Source: Croceibacterium_B sp963783195
GTDB taxonomy: Bacteria > Pseudomonadota > Alphaproteobacteria > Sphingomonadales > Sphingomonadaceae
DNA length: 64,000 nt
Assembly (NCBI GenBank): GCA_963783195.1
Contig: CAWAMV010000003.1
Coordinates: forward strand, 124,001-188,000
Direction: 5' to 3'
Shown here: positions 54,891-64,000 of the stretch, piece after piece
Numbering within the stretch: position 1 is the first letter of the stretch
Layout: each line of letters starts with the position of its first letter
The notes under the pieces: generated by a model
Databases searched by the model: none
The model's input: only the letters and a program-made list of their open reading frames with translations
Told to the model about the DNA's origin: nothing
Position numbers and translations under genes: made by a program

Positions 54891-55902
54891 ATGGGATGCG
54901 GAGCGATTTCGAAGCTGGTATTGGGTCTGCTGCTCACCTCTCTCGCCGCGTGCGGGGGGGGCGATGGCACCGCCGGTCCGCGGGCAGCGGCGGCGGGGTG
55001 TCGCCGGCGCCCGGTCCTTCCCCGACCCCCAGCCCGACACCAACGCCCAGCGCGACGCCGTCCTTCAGCCCCGTGGCGATGCAGCTGTTCGGCGACACTC
55101 TCTACAACACCGACGTGCGCGTGCTGGGGCACGGGACGCTGGCGGGTCCGACTGGTCCGAACGAGCCGCTACCCTACAAGAAATTCGTCGAGGCCAATGA
55201 CCTCGCCGTCACCTACGATGCCGCGGGCAAGCTCTATCGCGTGGACGCCGGCGTCGCCGGGAAGGGGGTGCTGTTCCAGGTCGGGCCCGAGGAAACGGAT
55301 CAATTCCCCACGGTGGTCGCCGACGACGCGGCGGCGGCAAAAGCGGTCTCGCCGGAAATCTTCGTGAAGCCGGCGGGGAACGACCGCGGCTTCCGCTATG
55401 TCGCCCAGGTCTGGCCGTGGACGACCACGTCGCCCGGAACAACGGGCAACATGTTCTACTTCGGCGCATTCGGCGTAGCCCAGCAGACCCGGGATGCGGA
55501 CGTCCCGGCGGCCGGTACCGTTCGCTACGCCGGGTCGCTTCTCGGCTGGTTTGCGGGCGATCCCGGAGCCGAGGGACTCGGCGGGGTGGTCACGCTCGAT
55601 CTCGATTTCGCCGGACCTGAGCGGATCCGGCCCCCTGGTCGCGAAGTACTACTGCATGATGGGCTGCGGATATCCCGACGTCGGCTACACGCTGACGGTG
55701 ACGCGGCGAACGTCGGCGAGCACCTTCGAAGGCGATGTCACGCTGGCCGGCGGGCGCGAAGAAGGGGCGCTTCAGCGGTATGCTGGCAGGACCGGGTGCG
55801 GCAGAAGTGCTGATCGAGATCACCTTTGTCTACGACGCCCCCACTCCGAGCGAAGGTTCGACCTTTGCCGGGATCATCGTCGCCAAAAGGGCAGTGCCCT
55901 GA
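54891..55902 (+). CDS. Secreted lipoprotein with Pro/Thr/Ser linker, frame broken three times
   Basis: About 337 residues after rejoining. ATG at 54891 with GGAGG 5 bases before it; signal peptide with lipobox LAAC, then a Gly-rich part and a (PSPTP)n linker, then a beta-rich domain (MQLFGDTLYNTDVRVLGHGTLAG ... NNGYKKFVEANDLAVTYDAAGKLYRVD-like, FRYVAQVWPWTTTSPGTTGNMFYFGAFGVAQQT). Frame changes occur near 54960-54990 (one base missing), 55616 (one extra C) and 55764-55767 (G run one too long); the restored end reads FSGMLAGPGAAEVLIEITFVYDA and stops at 55902. No family recognised. Either error-laden or a decaying gene. Confidence 0.6.
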
Positions 55903-55932
55903 AGCGGGCCCCTTGCGGGGCGAGGCGCTGCC

Positions 55933-58515
55933 TCACCCCGCGACGGCAATCTCCAGCGCCCCGTCGCCCTCGTCGACGTTGACGGTGCTGCCGTCCGGTA
56001 CGTCGCCGGAGAGAATCTTCTCGGCCAGCGGGTCCTGCAGATAGCGTTGCACCGCGCGCTTGAGCGGCCGGGCGCCGTAGACCGGGTCATATCCCACCCG
56101 GGCCAGCCACCGACGCGCACCGTCTGTGAGATCGAGGGTGATCTTGCGGTCCTTCAGCAGCTTGCCGACGCGCGCCACCTGGATGTCGACGATCGGGCCC
56201 ATGTTCTCCTGGCTGAGGCGATGGAACAGGATGATCTCGTCCAGCCGGTTGAGGAACTCGGGCCGGAAGTGCGCCCGCACGACCTCCATGACCTGCGGCT
56301 CGACATCCTCGACCGACTGGTCGTCGGTGATGTTCGACAGGTACTGGCTGCCGAGGTTGCTGGTGAGGATGATGAGCGTGTTCGAGAAGTCGACCTTGCG
56401 CCCCTGCCCGTCTGTCAGCCGCCCGTCGTCAAGCACCTGGAGGAGCACGTTGAACACGTCCGGGTGGGCCTTTTCGACCTCGTCGAACAGCACGACCTGG
56501 TAAGGCCGCCGGCGAACCGCTTCGGTTAAAACGCCGCCCTCCTCATAACCCACGTAGCCGGGAGGGGCGCCGATGAGCCGGGCCACCGCGTGCTTTTCCA
56601 TGAACTCCGACATGTCGATGCGGACCATCGCGTTGTCGTCGTCGAACAGGAAACCGGCGAGCGCCTTGGTCAGCTCGGTCTTGCCGACGCCGGTGGGCCC
56701 AAGGAACAGGAAGCTGCCGAGCGGCCGGTTCGGATCCTGCAAACCCGCGCGGGCGCGACGGACCGCCCGGGAAACGGCGGCAACCGCCTGCTCCTGCCCG
56801 ATAACGCGCTTGCCGATGGCGCTTTCCATGTTGAGCAGCTTCTCGCGTTCGCCCTCCATCATCCGGTCGACCGGAATGCCGGTCCAGCGGCTGACGACGT
56901 TGGCGATGTCGTCCTCGGTCACTTCCTCGCGCAGCAAGGCATTCTCCGACACGCCCTCGGCCGCGGCGAGTTGCTGCTCGAGCTGCGGGATCGTGCCGTA
57001 CTGCAGCTCGCCCGCTTTCGCGAGATCGCCCGAACGCTGCGCCTGTTCCAGCTCGATTCGTGCTTGATCGAGCGCTTCTTTGACACGTGCTTCGCCGGCG
57101 ATCTTGTCGCGCTCGTTCTGCCAGCGCGTGGTCAGCTCGCCCGACTGCTGTTCGAGGTTGGCCAGTTCGTCGCGCAGGGCCGAGAGGCGATCCCTCGATG
57201 CCTCGTCGCTTTCCTTGGCGAGCGCCTGCTCCTCGATCTTGAGCTGGATGATCCGCCGGTCGAGCCCCTCGATCTCCTCCGGCTTGCTCTCGACCTCCAT
57301 GCGGATGCGGCTTGCCGCCTCGTCCATCAGGTCGATCGCCTTGTCCGGCAGGAAGCGGTCGGAAATATAGCGATTCGAAAGGGTTGCGGCGGCCACGATG
57401 GCATTGTCGGCGATTCGCACGCCGTGGTGCAGTTCGTACTTTTCCTTGATGCCGCGCAGGATCGAGATCGTGTCCTCGACGCTCGGCTCGCCGACGAAGA
57501 CCGGCTGGAAGCGCCGCTGCAGGGCGGCGTCCTTCTCGACGTACTTCTGGTACTCGTCGAGCGTCGTCGCGCCGATGCAGTGCAGCTCCCCTCGGGCCAG
57601 CGCGGGCTTGAGCAGGTTGGACGCGTCCATGCTGCCCTCGCTGGCGCCCGCGCCGATCAGCGTGTGCATCTCGTCGATGAACAGGATGATCTCGCCCTCG
57701 GCGCCCTTGACCTCGTCGAGCACGGCCTTGAGCCGTTCCTCGAACTCGCCGCGATACTTCGCGCCGGCGATCAGGCTGCCCATGTCGAGCGCCATCAGGC
57801 GGCGGTCCTTGAGGCTGTCGGGCACGTCGCCATTGGCGATGCGCAGCGCCAGCCCTTCCGCGATCGCGGTCTTGCCCGTGCCCGGCTCGCCGATCAGCAC
57901 CGGGTTGTTCTTGGTCCGGCGGGCGAGGATCTGCACCGTGCGGCGAATCTCCTCGTCGCGGCCGATGACCGGGTCAAGCTTGCCGGCGCGCGCCGCCTCG
58001 GTCAGGTCGCGGGCGTATTTCTTCATCGCGTCATAGGCGTTTTCGGCACCGGCCGAATGCGCCTGGCGCCCGCCGCGCAGGTCGTTGATCGCGGTGTTGA
58101 GCGCTTCGGGCGTCACGTTTGCAGCCTTGAGCGCCTGGCCAGCCGGATTGGTCTTGAGCATCGCCAGCGCGAGCAACAGGCGCTCCACAGTGACGTAGCT
58201 GTCGCCCGCCTTCTCGGCGATCTGCTCGGCCTGGTCGAGCACGCGCACGGCATCGTTGTCGAGGCCCGGGGTCGCCTGCGCGCCCGAGCCGGAGACGGCC
58301 GGAATCTTCCCCAGCGCCATGTCGACGTCGTTCAGCGCGATGCCCGCATCGCCGCCCGCGCGCTGGATCAGGCCCGAGGCCATGCCCTCCTTGTCCTCGA
58401 GCAGCGCCTTCAGCAGGTGCTCGGGCGTGATCCGCTGGTGGTTCATGCGGATCGCAACGGTCTGGGCCGATTGCAGGAAGCCCTTGGCCCGGTCGGTAAA
58501 CTTGTCGAGATTCAT
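55933..58515 (-). CDS. clpB: ClpB disaggregase chaperone
   Basis: AAA+ hexamer that extracts proteins from aggregates with DnaK. 860 residues. The N-domain starts MNLDKFTDRAKGFLQSAQ; the first ATPase domain has GEPGTGKT and IILFIDEMHTLIGAG; the long coiled-coil middle domain (about 405-525) distinguishes ClpB from ClpA; the second has GPTGVGKTELTKAL, and no ClpP-binding loop is seen. The C-terminus is acidic. The ATG at 58515 has GAGGGG upstream and follows a heat-shock type promoter. Confidence 0.97.
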   Translation of the reverse strand: MNLDKFTDRAKGFLQSAQTVAIRMNHQRITPEHLLKALLEDKEGMASGLIQRAGGDAGIALNDVDMALGKIPAVSGSGAQATPGLDNDAVRVLDQAEQIAEKAGDSYVTVERLLLALAMLKTNPAGQALKAANVTPEALNTAINDLRGGRQAHSAGAENAYDAMKKYARDLTEAARAGKLDPVIGRDEEIRRTVQILARRTKNNPVLIGEPGTGKTAIAEGLALRIANGDVPDSLKDRRLMALDMGSLIAGAKYRGEFEERLKAVLDEVKGAEGEIILFIDEMHTLIGAGASEGSMDASNLLKPALARGELHCIGATTLDEYQKYVEKDAALQRRFQPVFVGEPSVEDTISILRGIKEKYELHHGVRIADNAIVAAATLSNRYISDRFLPDKAIDLMDEAASRIRMEVESKPEEIEGLDRRIIQLKIEEQALAKESDEASRDRLSALRDELANLEQQSGELTTRWQNERDKIAGEARVKEALDQARIELEQAQRSGDLAKAGELQYGTIPQLEQQLAAAEGVSENALLREEVTEDDIANVVSRWTGIPVDRMMEGEREKLLNMESAIGKRVIGQEQAVAAVSRAVRRARAGLQDPNRPLGSFLFLGPTGVGKTELTKALAGFLFDDDNAMVRIDMSEFMEKHAVARLIGAPPGYVGYEEGGVLTEAVRRRPYQVVLFDEVEKAHPDVFNVLLQVLDDGRLTDGQGRKVDFSNTLIILTSNLGSQYLSNITDDQSVEDVEPQVMEVVRAHFRPEFLNRLDEIILFHRLSQENMGPIVDIQVARVGKLLKDRKITLDLTDGARRWLARVGYDPVYGARPLKRAVQRYLQDPLAEKILSGDVPDGSTVNVDEGDGALEIAVAG

Positions 58516-58543
58516 GGGTAGCCCCTCAAAGATCTTGCTGCGC

Positions 58544-58573
58544 CTAAATGGTGTTGCCAATCGGCAACACAAG
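58544..58573 (-). promoter_or_regulatory. Heat-shock (sigma-32) promoter of clpB with internal palindrome
   Basis: On the minus strand: CTTG (58573-58570), 18 bases, then CCATTTA (58551-58545). This agrees with the sigma-32 -35 core and the CCCCATNTA -10 (eight of nine with the preceding CA). The spacer is a perfect 8-base inverted repeat, GTGTTGCC-AATC-GGCAACAC (58551-58570). About 30 bases remain to the clpB start. Confidence 0.7.
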
Positions 58574-58710
58574 TACCGCCACTCACCTATTTCGCCTCCA
58601 CTGGCAGCGATGCCATGACACCGGTCAAACTGCGAGACGCGTTGGTCGAAACTGTGCCAACCTCGCCCTGGACATGCTAGGCCGTCTTCGCCCTGCCAGA
58701 TTGCCATGGA

Positions 58711-61584
58711 ATGCCGATGCGCCGCCTGATTCTCGCTGCCTCCCTGCCCCTCTCACTGCTCGCGTGCGCACCGGACAAGCCCGACCTCCCGCTCGCTCCA
58801 CCGGCGCTGGCGCAACAGCCGGCGGCGCCGGCCCGCCTGGCGGACCTCGTCGCGCAGGTCGACATTCCCTACGAGGAGTTCAAGCTGGACAACGGGCTGA
58901 CCGTCCTCGTCCACACCGACCGCAAGGCGCCCATCGTCGGGGTCACGACCTATTACCGGGTCGGGTCGAAGAACGAACCGCGCGGCAAGACCGGCTTTGC
59001 CCACCTCTACGAACACCTGTTCTTCGGCGGCAGCGAGAACGTGCCCAATTTCGATGTCCCGCTCGAAGGTGCCGGCTCGACGCCGACCAACGGTTCGACC
59101 TGGTACGACCGGACCAACTACGTCGAGACCGTGCCCAAGGGCGCGCTCGACCTGGCATTGTTCATGGAAAGCGACCGGATGGGCCACCTGCTCGGGGCGG
59201 TCAGCCAGGACAAGCTCGATAAGCAGCGCGGCGTCGTCCAGAACGAAAAGCGGATGGGCGACAACCAGCCCTATGGCCTGACCGAATACAAGATCGGCGA
59301 CGCCCTGTTTCCGGTCGGCCACCCGTACCGTCACTCGACCATCGGAAGCATGGCCGATCTCGATGCCGCCACGCTGGGCGATGTGCGCAAGTGGTATCTC
59401 GAACACTACGGGCCCAACAACGCAGTCCTCGCGCTGACCGGCGACATCGACGCCGCCACAGCCCGCCCGCTGGTGGAAAAGTGGTTCGGCGACATCCCCC
59501 GCGGCCCCGATGTCGTCCCCGTCGCCGCCGGGCCGGTTACGCTTGCCGCCCCGGTGCGCGAGGAGATGACCGACCAGGTCCCCGTGACGCGCATCTACAA
59601 GGTCTGGAGCGGCCCCGGCCTGACGCACCCCGATGCCCCGGCGCTCAACATGGGTTTCTCGGTCCTTGGCGGCCTCGGCAGCTCGCGGCTCGACAATGCC
59701 CTGGTCCGAGGCAGCGAACAGGCCGTCAGCGTGACCGCCTACGACCTGCAGTTCGAACAAACGAGTTTCCTGCAGGCGATGATGGACGTGAAACCCGGCG
59801 TCGATCCGGCCGAGGCGGAAAAGGCTCTCGACGAGGTGATCGCCCGCCTCGTTGCAGAAGGTCCAACAAAGGACGAGCTGCAGCGGGCGGCGACCCGGGT
59901 AGTCTCTTCGCAGATCGGCGCTCTGGAACTCGTTGGCGGCATGTCGGGCAAGGGCGCCACGCTTGCCGAAGGCCTGCTCTATGCGGGCGATCCGGCAAAC
60001 TACAAGAAAGAGCTGGGCGCGTACGCCTCGCTGTCGCCGGCAGACGTTCAGGCCGCTTTGCAGCGCTGGCTAACCCGCCCGGCCTACACCCTCGTCGTCA
60101 AGCCCGGAGAGCGGACCGAGGACGGCGCGTCGATGGGCGGTTGGGGCGACGAAGGCCGTGTCGCGCCACCCGCGCCCGATCCCAAGGCGCCCGTCCCGCC
60201 GGTAGCGCAGGGCTCGATGCGCGATTTACCGGAGGTCGCCCCGGTCGGCGAGCTGACCTTCCCCGCCGTGGAGCACGCCACTTTGGCGAACGGCATTCCG
60301 GTCAGCCTGGCGCGGCGCACCGCAATTCCCAAGGTCAGCATGGCCATCACCTTCGACGCCGGCGAAGCGGCCGACGGACCGGCCCGGGCGGGAGTGCAGT
60401 CGCTGATGATGGACCTCCTCCAGGAGGGTACCACCAACCGCGACGCAGAGGACATCGCCGTCGAGGAAGAGCGCCTCGGCGCGGGTATCGTTGCCAGCAC
60501 CGGGACGGACGAGAGCACCGTCTCGCTCAGCGCCCTGACGGCCAACCTTGCGCCCTCGCTCGATCTGCTGGCCGACATCGTCCGCAATCCCGCCTTTGCC
60601 GACGAGGTTGTAGCGCGGGTGAAGGACCAGCGGCTGGCCCAGATCGCGCAGGAACAGGCCGATCCGACCTCGCTCGCCTCGCGCGCTCTCGGTCCGCTCG
60701 TCTATGGGCGGAATCATCCTTATGGGTCGGTGGGCGGGTCCGGCATCGCCTCGGCGATCGAGCCCCTCACTCCGGCAGCCATTCGGACAGAGCACGAAAT
60801 GTGGCTACGCCCCGACAACGCGAAGATCACGGTGGTTGGCGACGTAACGATGGACCGGCTCCTGCCCGCGCTCGAACAGGCGTTCGGCGACTGGCGCCCG
60901 GCCGCCGCCGCACGCCCGGAGAAGGACCTTTCCGCCGCCGTACCCGCGCCTGTCGGCCGCGTGGTGGTGATCGACCGGCCCAACTCGCCCCAATCGGTCA
61001 TCCTGATGGCGCGAGCCCTTCCGTTGACCGGGAAGCAGCGCGGCATGGAAGCGCTCGGCCTCGCCAACGAAGTGCTCGGCAACGGTTTCCTCTCGCGGCT
61101 GATGAGCGATCTGCGCGAGGAAAAAGGCTGGGCCTATAGCCTGGGCAGCAGTGTGATGGCCGACGTGGGCCCCAGAACGCTCTACGTCTTCGCACCGGTT
61201 CAAGCCGACCGGACGGCGGATTCGATCCGCGAGATCGAAGGCCAGATGCGCGACCTGGCGAGCGGGGCGAAGGGAGTCGACGAGACAGAGCTGCAACGGG
61301 TGACCGACGGCAACGTGCGCGGCTTGCCCAACAGTTACCAGACCAACAGCCAGGTGCTGGGCGCGCTGCTCGCCAACCAGCGCCTTGGCCGGCCGGACGA
61401 CTACCAGCGCAGGCTTCCGGGGATCTATCGCGGCATCGACGCCGCACAGATCGACGCAATGGCGGCGAAATACCTCGCGCCCGACGACATGACGATCATC
61501 GTCGTCGGCGACCGCAAGGCGATTGACGACCAGCTGGCCGGGCTCGACCTGCCGATCGAATACCGCGACGCGAGCGAGTTCTAG
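58711..61584 (+). CDS. M16-family zinc metallopeptidase, two-domain, exported
   Basis: 957 residues from the ATG at 58711 (an ATG at 58717 is equally good). Signal peptide with lipobox-like LLAC, so probably a lipoprotein facing the periplasm. The N-terminal M16 domain carries the zinc site HLYEH (HxxEH, near residue 100) with the distant Glu in the YGLTEYKIGDALF region. The second M16 domain (from about residue 510) has no HxxEH and is probably the inactive partner half, as in PqqL-type peptidases. The physiological substrate is unknown. Confidence 0.9.
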   Translation: MPMRRLILAASLPLSLLACAPDKPDLPLAPPALAQQPAAPARLADLVAQVDIPYEEFKLDNGLTVLVHTDRKAPIVGVTTYYRVGSKNEPRGKTGFAHLYEHLFFGGSENVPNFDVPLEGAGSTPTNGSTWYDRTNYVETVPKGALDLALFMESDRMGHLLGAVSQDKLDKQRGVVQNEKRMGDNQPYGLTEYKIGDALFPVGHPYRHSTIGSMADLDAATLGDVRKWYLEHYGPNNAVLALTGDIDAATARPLVEKWFGDIPRGPDVVPVAAGPVTLAAPVREEMTDQVPVTRIYKVWSGPGLTHPDAPALNMGFSVLGGLGSSRLDNALVRGSEQAVSVTAYDLQFEQTSFLQAMMDVKPGVDPAEAEKALDEVIARLVAEGPTKDELQRAATRVVSSQIGALELVGGMSGKGATLAEGLLYAGDPANYKKELGAYASLSPADVQAALQRWLTRPAYTLVVKPGERTEDGASMGGWGDEGRVAPPAPDPKAPVPPVAQGSMRDLPEVAPVGELTFPAVEHATLANGIPVSLARRTAIPKVSMAITFDAGEAADGPARAGVQSLMMDLLQEGTTNRDAEDIAVEEERLGAGIVASTGTDESTVSLSALTANLAPSLDLLADIVRNPAFADEVVARVKDQRLAQIAQEQADPTSLASRALGPLVYGRNHPYGSVGGSGIASAIEPLTPAAIRTEHEMWLRPDNAKITVVGDVTMDRLLPALEQAFGDWRPAAAARPEKDLSAAVPAPVGRVVVIDRPNSPQSVILMARALPLTGKQRGMEALGLANEVLGNGFLSRLMSDLREEKGWAYSLGSSVMADVGPRTLYVFAPVQADRTADSIREIEGQMRDLASGAKGVDETELQRVTDGNVRGLPNSYQTNSQVLGALLANQRLGRPDDYQRRLPGIYRGIDAAQIDAMAAKYLAPDDMTIIVVGDRKAIDDQLAGLDLPIEYRDASEF

Positions 61585-61594
61585 CGACTGGACC

Positions 61595-62053
61595 CTAGAG
61601 CCTGCCGCGCAGCGCCTGGTAGGCCGCGGCCGCGACTGTATTGGCAAGGTTGAGAGATCGGATGTGCTCCGATCGCATCGGCAGGTGGAACTGGCGCCCG
61701 GGATAACACTGCCAGATCGCGGGCGGAATCCCGGTCGTCTCCTTGCCGAACACCAGGATCGCGTCCTCCGGGTACTCGGGTTCGTAAAATGAGATGGAGG
61801 CGTGCTCTTCGAACAGAAAAAGCTGCTCGGCGCGCGGCTGCCGCGCCTCGACGAAGGAATCCCAGTCGCGGAACTCGGCCAGCTTCACGTGCGGCCAGTA
61901 ATCGAGCCCCGAACGCTTCACCCGCGCATCGGTGATGTGGAAGCCGAGCGGGTGGATCAGCACGAGTTCGGCGTCGAGCGCCACGCAGGTCCGCCCCACC
62001 GCCCCGGTGTTGCCGGGTATCTCGGGTTGCACGAGGACGATGGTCAGCGGCAT
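61595..62053 (-). CDS. trmL: TrmL, tRNA (cytidine/uridine-34-2'-O)-methyltransferase
   Basis: SPOUT methyltransferase of the wobble position of tRNA-Leu. 152 residues, the minimal SPOUT length. Knot motifs: QPEIPGNTGAVGRTC, VFGKETTGIP and the SAM-binding loop MRSEHIRSLNLANTVAAAAYQAL. It lies 8 bases after gatB on the same strand and converges with the M16 gene with 10 bases between the stops. Confidence 0.92.
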   Translation of the reverse strand: MPLTIVLVQPEIPGNTGAVGRTCVALDAELVLIHPLGFHITDARVKRSGLDYWPHVKLAEFRDWDSFVEARQPRAEQLFLFEEHASISFYEPEYPEDAILVFGKETTGIPPAIWQCYPGRQFHLPMRSEHIRSLNLANTVAAAAYQALRGRL

Positions 62054-62060
62054 GTGCCGC

Positions 62061-63553
<1,493 letters not shown>

Positions 63554-63563
<10 letters not shown>

Positions 63564-64000
63564 TTCTCCGGCTGAGCTGAAAACCCGGCGCGCTGTTCGA
63601 TCGCGAGGCCGGCGTTGAGAACGCCCTGCTCGTCGAACGCCTTGCCGATGATCTGCAGGCCGAGCGGCAGACCTTCCGAGTTGAGCCCCGCGGGCACGCT
63701 CATCGCGGGCAGGCCGGCGAGGCTGGCGGGGACGGCGAAGACGTCGTTGAGGTACATCGCGATCGGATCGTCGCTGTTTTCGCCCAGCGCGAAGGCGGCG
63801 CTCGGGGCGGTGGGCGCGAGGATGACGTCGCACTGCGCCCAGGCCTCGTCAAAGTCATGCTGGATCAGCGTGCGGACCTTCATCGCCTGGGTGTAGTAGG
63901 CGTCGTAGAACCCGGCGCTGAGCACGTAGGTGCCGATGAGAATGCGGCGCTTGACCTCATCACCGAATCCGTCGGCGCGGGTCGCGGCGTACATGTCCTG
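63554..64000 (-). CDS. gatA: GatA, aspartyl/glutamyl-tRNA amidotransferase subunit A, N-terminus outside window
   Basis: Glutamine amidase subunit of GatCAB, C-terminal 148 residues only. RRILIGTYVLSAGFYDAYYTQAMKVRTLI and CDVILAPTAPSAAFALG are typical of the amidase-signature family near its end, and LPAMSVPAGLNSEGLPLGLQIIGKAF is the C-terminal motif. The Ser-cisSer-Lys triad lies beyond position 64000. It overlaps gatB at 63554-63563. Confidence 0.93.

Overview
The window reads as a contiguous piece of a GC-rich alphaproteobacterial chromosome. Gene content and protein style point to the order Sphingomonadales, probably Erythrobacteraceae. The support is the TamA/TamB pair beside the bacterial arginyl/leucyl-tRNA-protein transferase Bpt, the argS-SPOR-nagZ-scpA-scpB-tatABC cluster, a glnB-glnA pair behind a sigma-54 type promoter, a Flp/Tad pilus locus, and typical alphaproteobacterial dcw genes. 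The family assignment is inference from protein style, not from a marker comparison. Genes are densely packed, often with 4-base start/stop overlaps. No stretch longer than 300 bases lacks a gene. I see no tRNA, rRNA, insertion sequence, CRISPR array or integrated phage.

Layout: 1-3219 holds the start of the division and cell-wall cluster on the minus strand (mraZ, rsmH, ftsL, ftsI cut by the window edge) with its promoter and a four-fold MraZ-box-like repeat. 3294-9675 holds two unknown envelope genes, cysK, a ferredoxin, a 3-methyladenine glycosylase, an S9 peptidase, an SDR and a pterin dehydratase. 9729-18428 holds ccmAB, map, a lipoprotein, pepA, an SH3 protein, argC, glnB-glnA and an acetyltransferase. 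18500-20928 holds a lysozyme, an unusual repeat-rich secreted protein and a fasciclin lipoprotein. 21002-29619 is tamB-tamA-bpt and ilvA. 29711-32657 holds a dehydrogenase, a secreted amidohydrolase and a tiny membrane protein. 32788-39420 is the argS-to-tatC operon. 39474-44917 holds a lipoprotein, ispH-thrB-rnhA, a DUF1508 protein, an FAD oxidoreductase and an alpha/beta hydrolase. 44995-52315 is the Flp/Tad pilus operon (cpaA, B, C, D, E, tadB, tadC) without the motor ATPase. 52380-64000 holds a MarR regulator, mtnP, an HSD10-like SDR, a lipoprotein, clpB with a heat-shock promoter, an M16 peptidase, trmL and gatB-gatA (gatA cut by the edge).

The most striking feature is technical or evolutionary rather than a new system. 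Eight genes carry about twelve single-base frame breaks, including three +1 insertions within 320 bases of glnA. Protein similarity continues across each break in another frame. Residual sequencing or assembly errors are the most economical explanation, and I annotate these genes as whole CDSs with the break marked. The sequence shows no convincing undescribed defence or mobile system. The best leads are regulatory (MraZ boxes, a palindrome inside the clpB heat-shock promoter, an operator-like palindrome before the S9 peptidase), a Tad locus lacking CpaF, and a secreted Gly-Pro-x-Met-Lys repeat protein.
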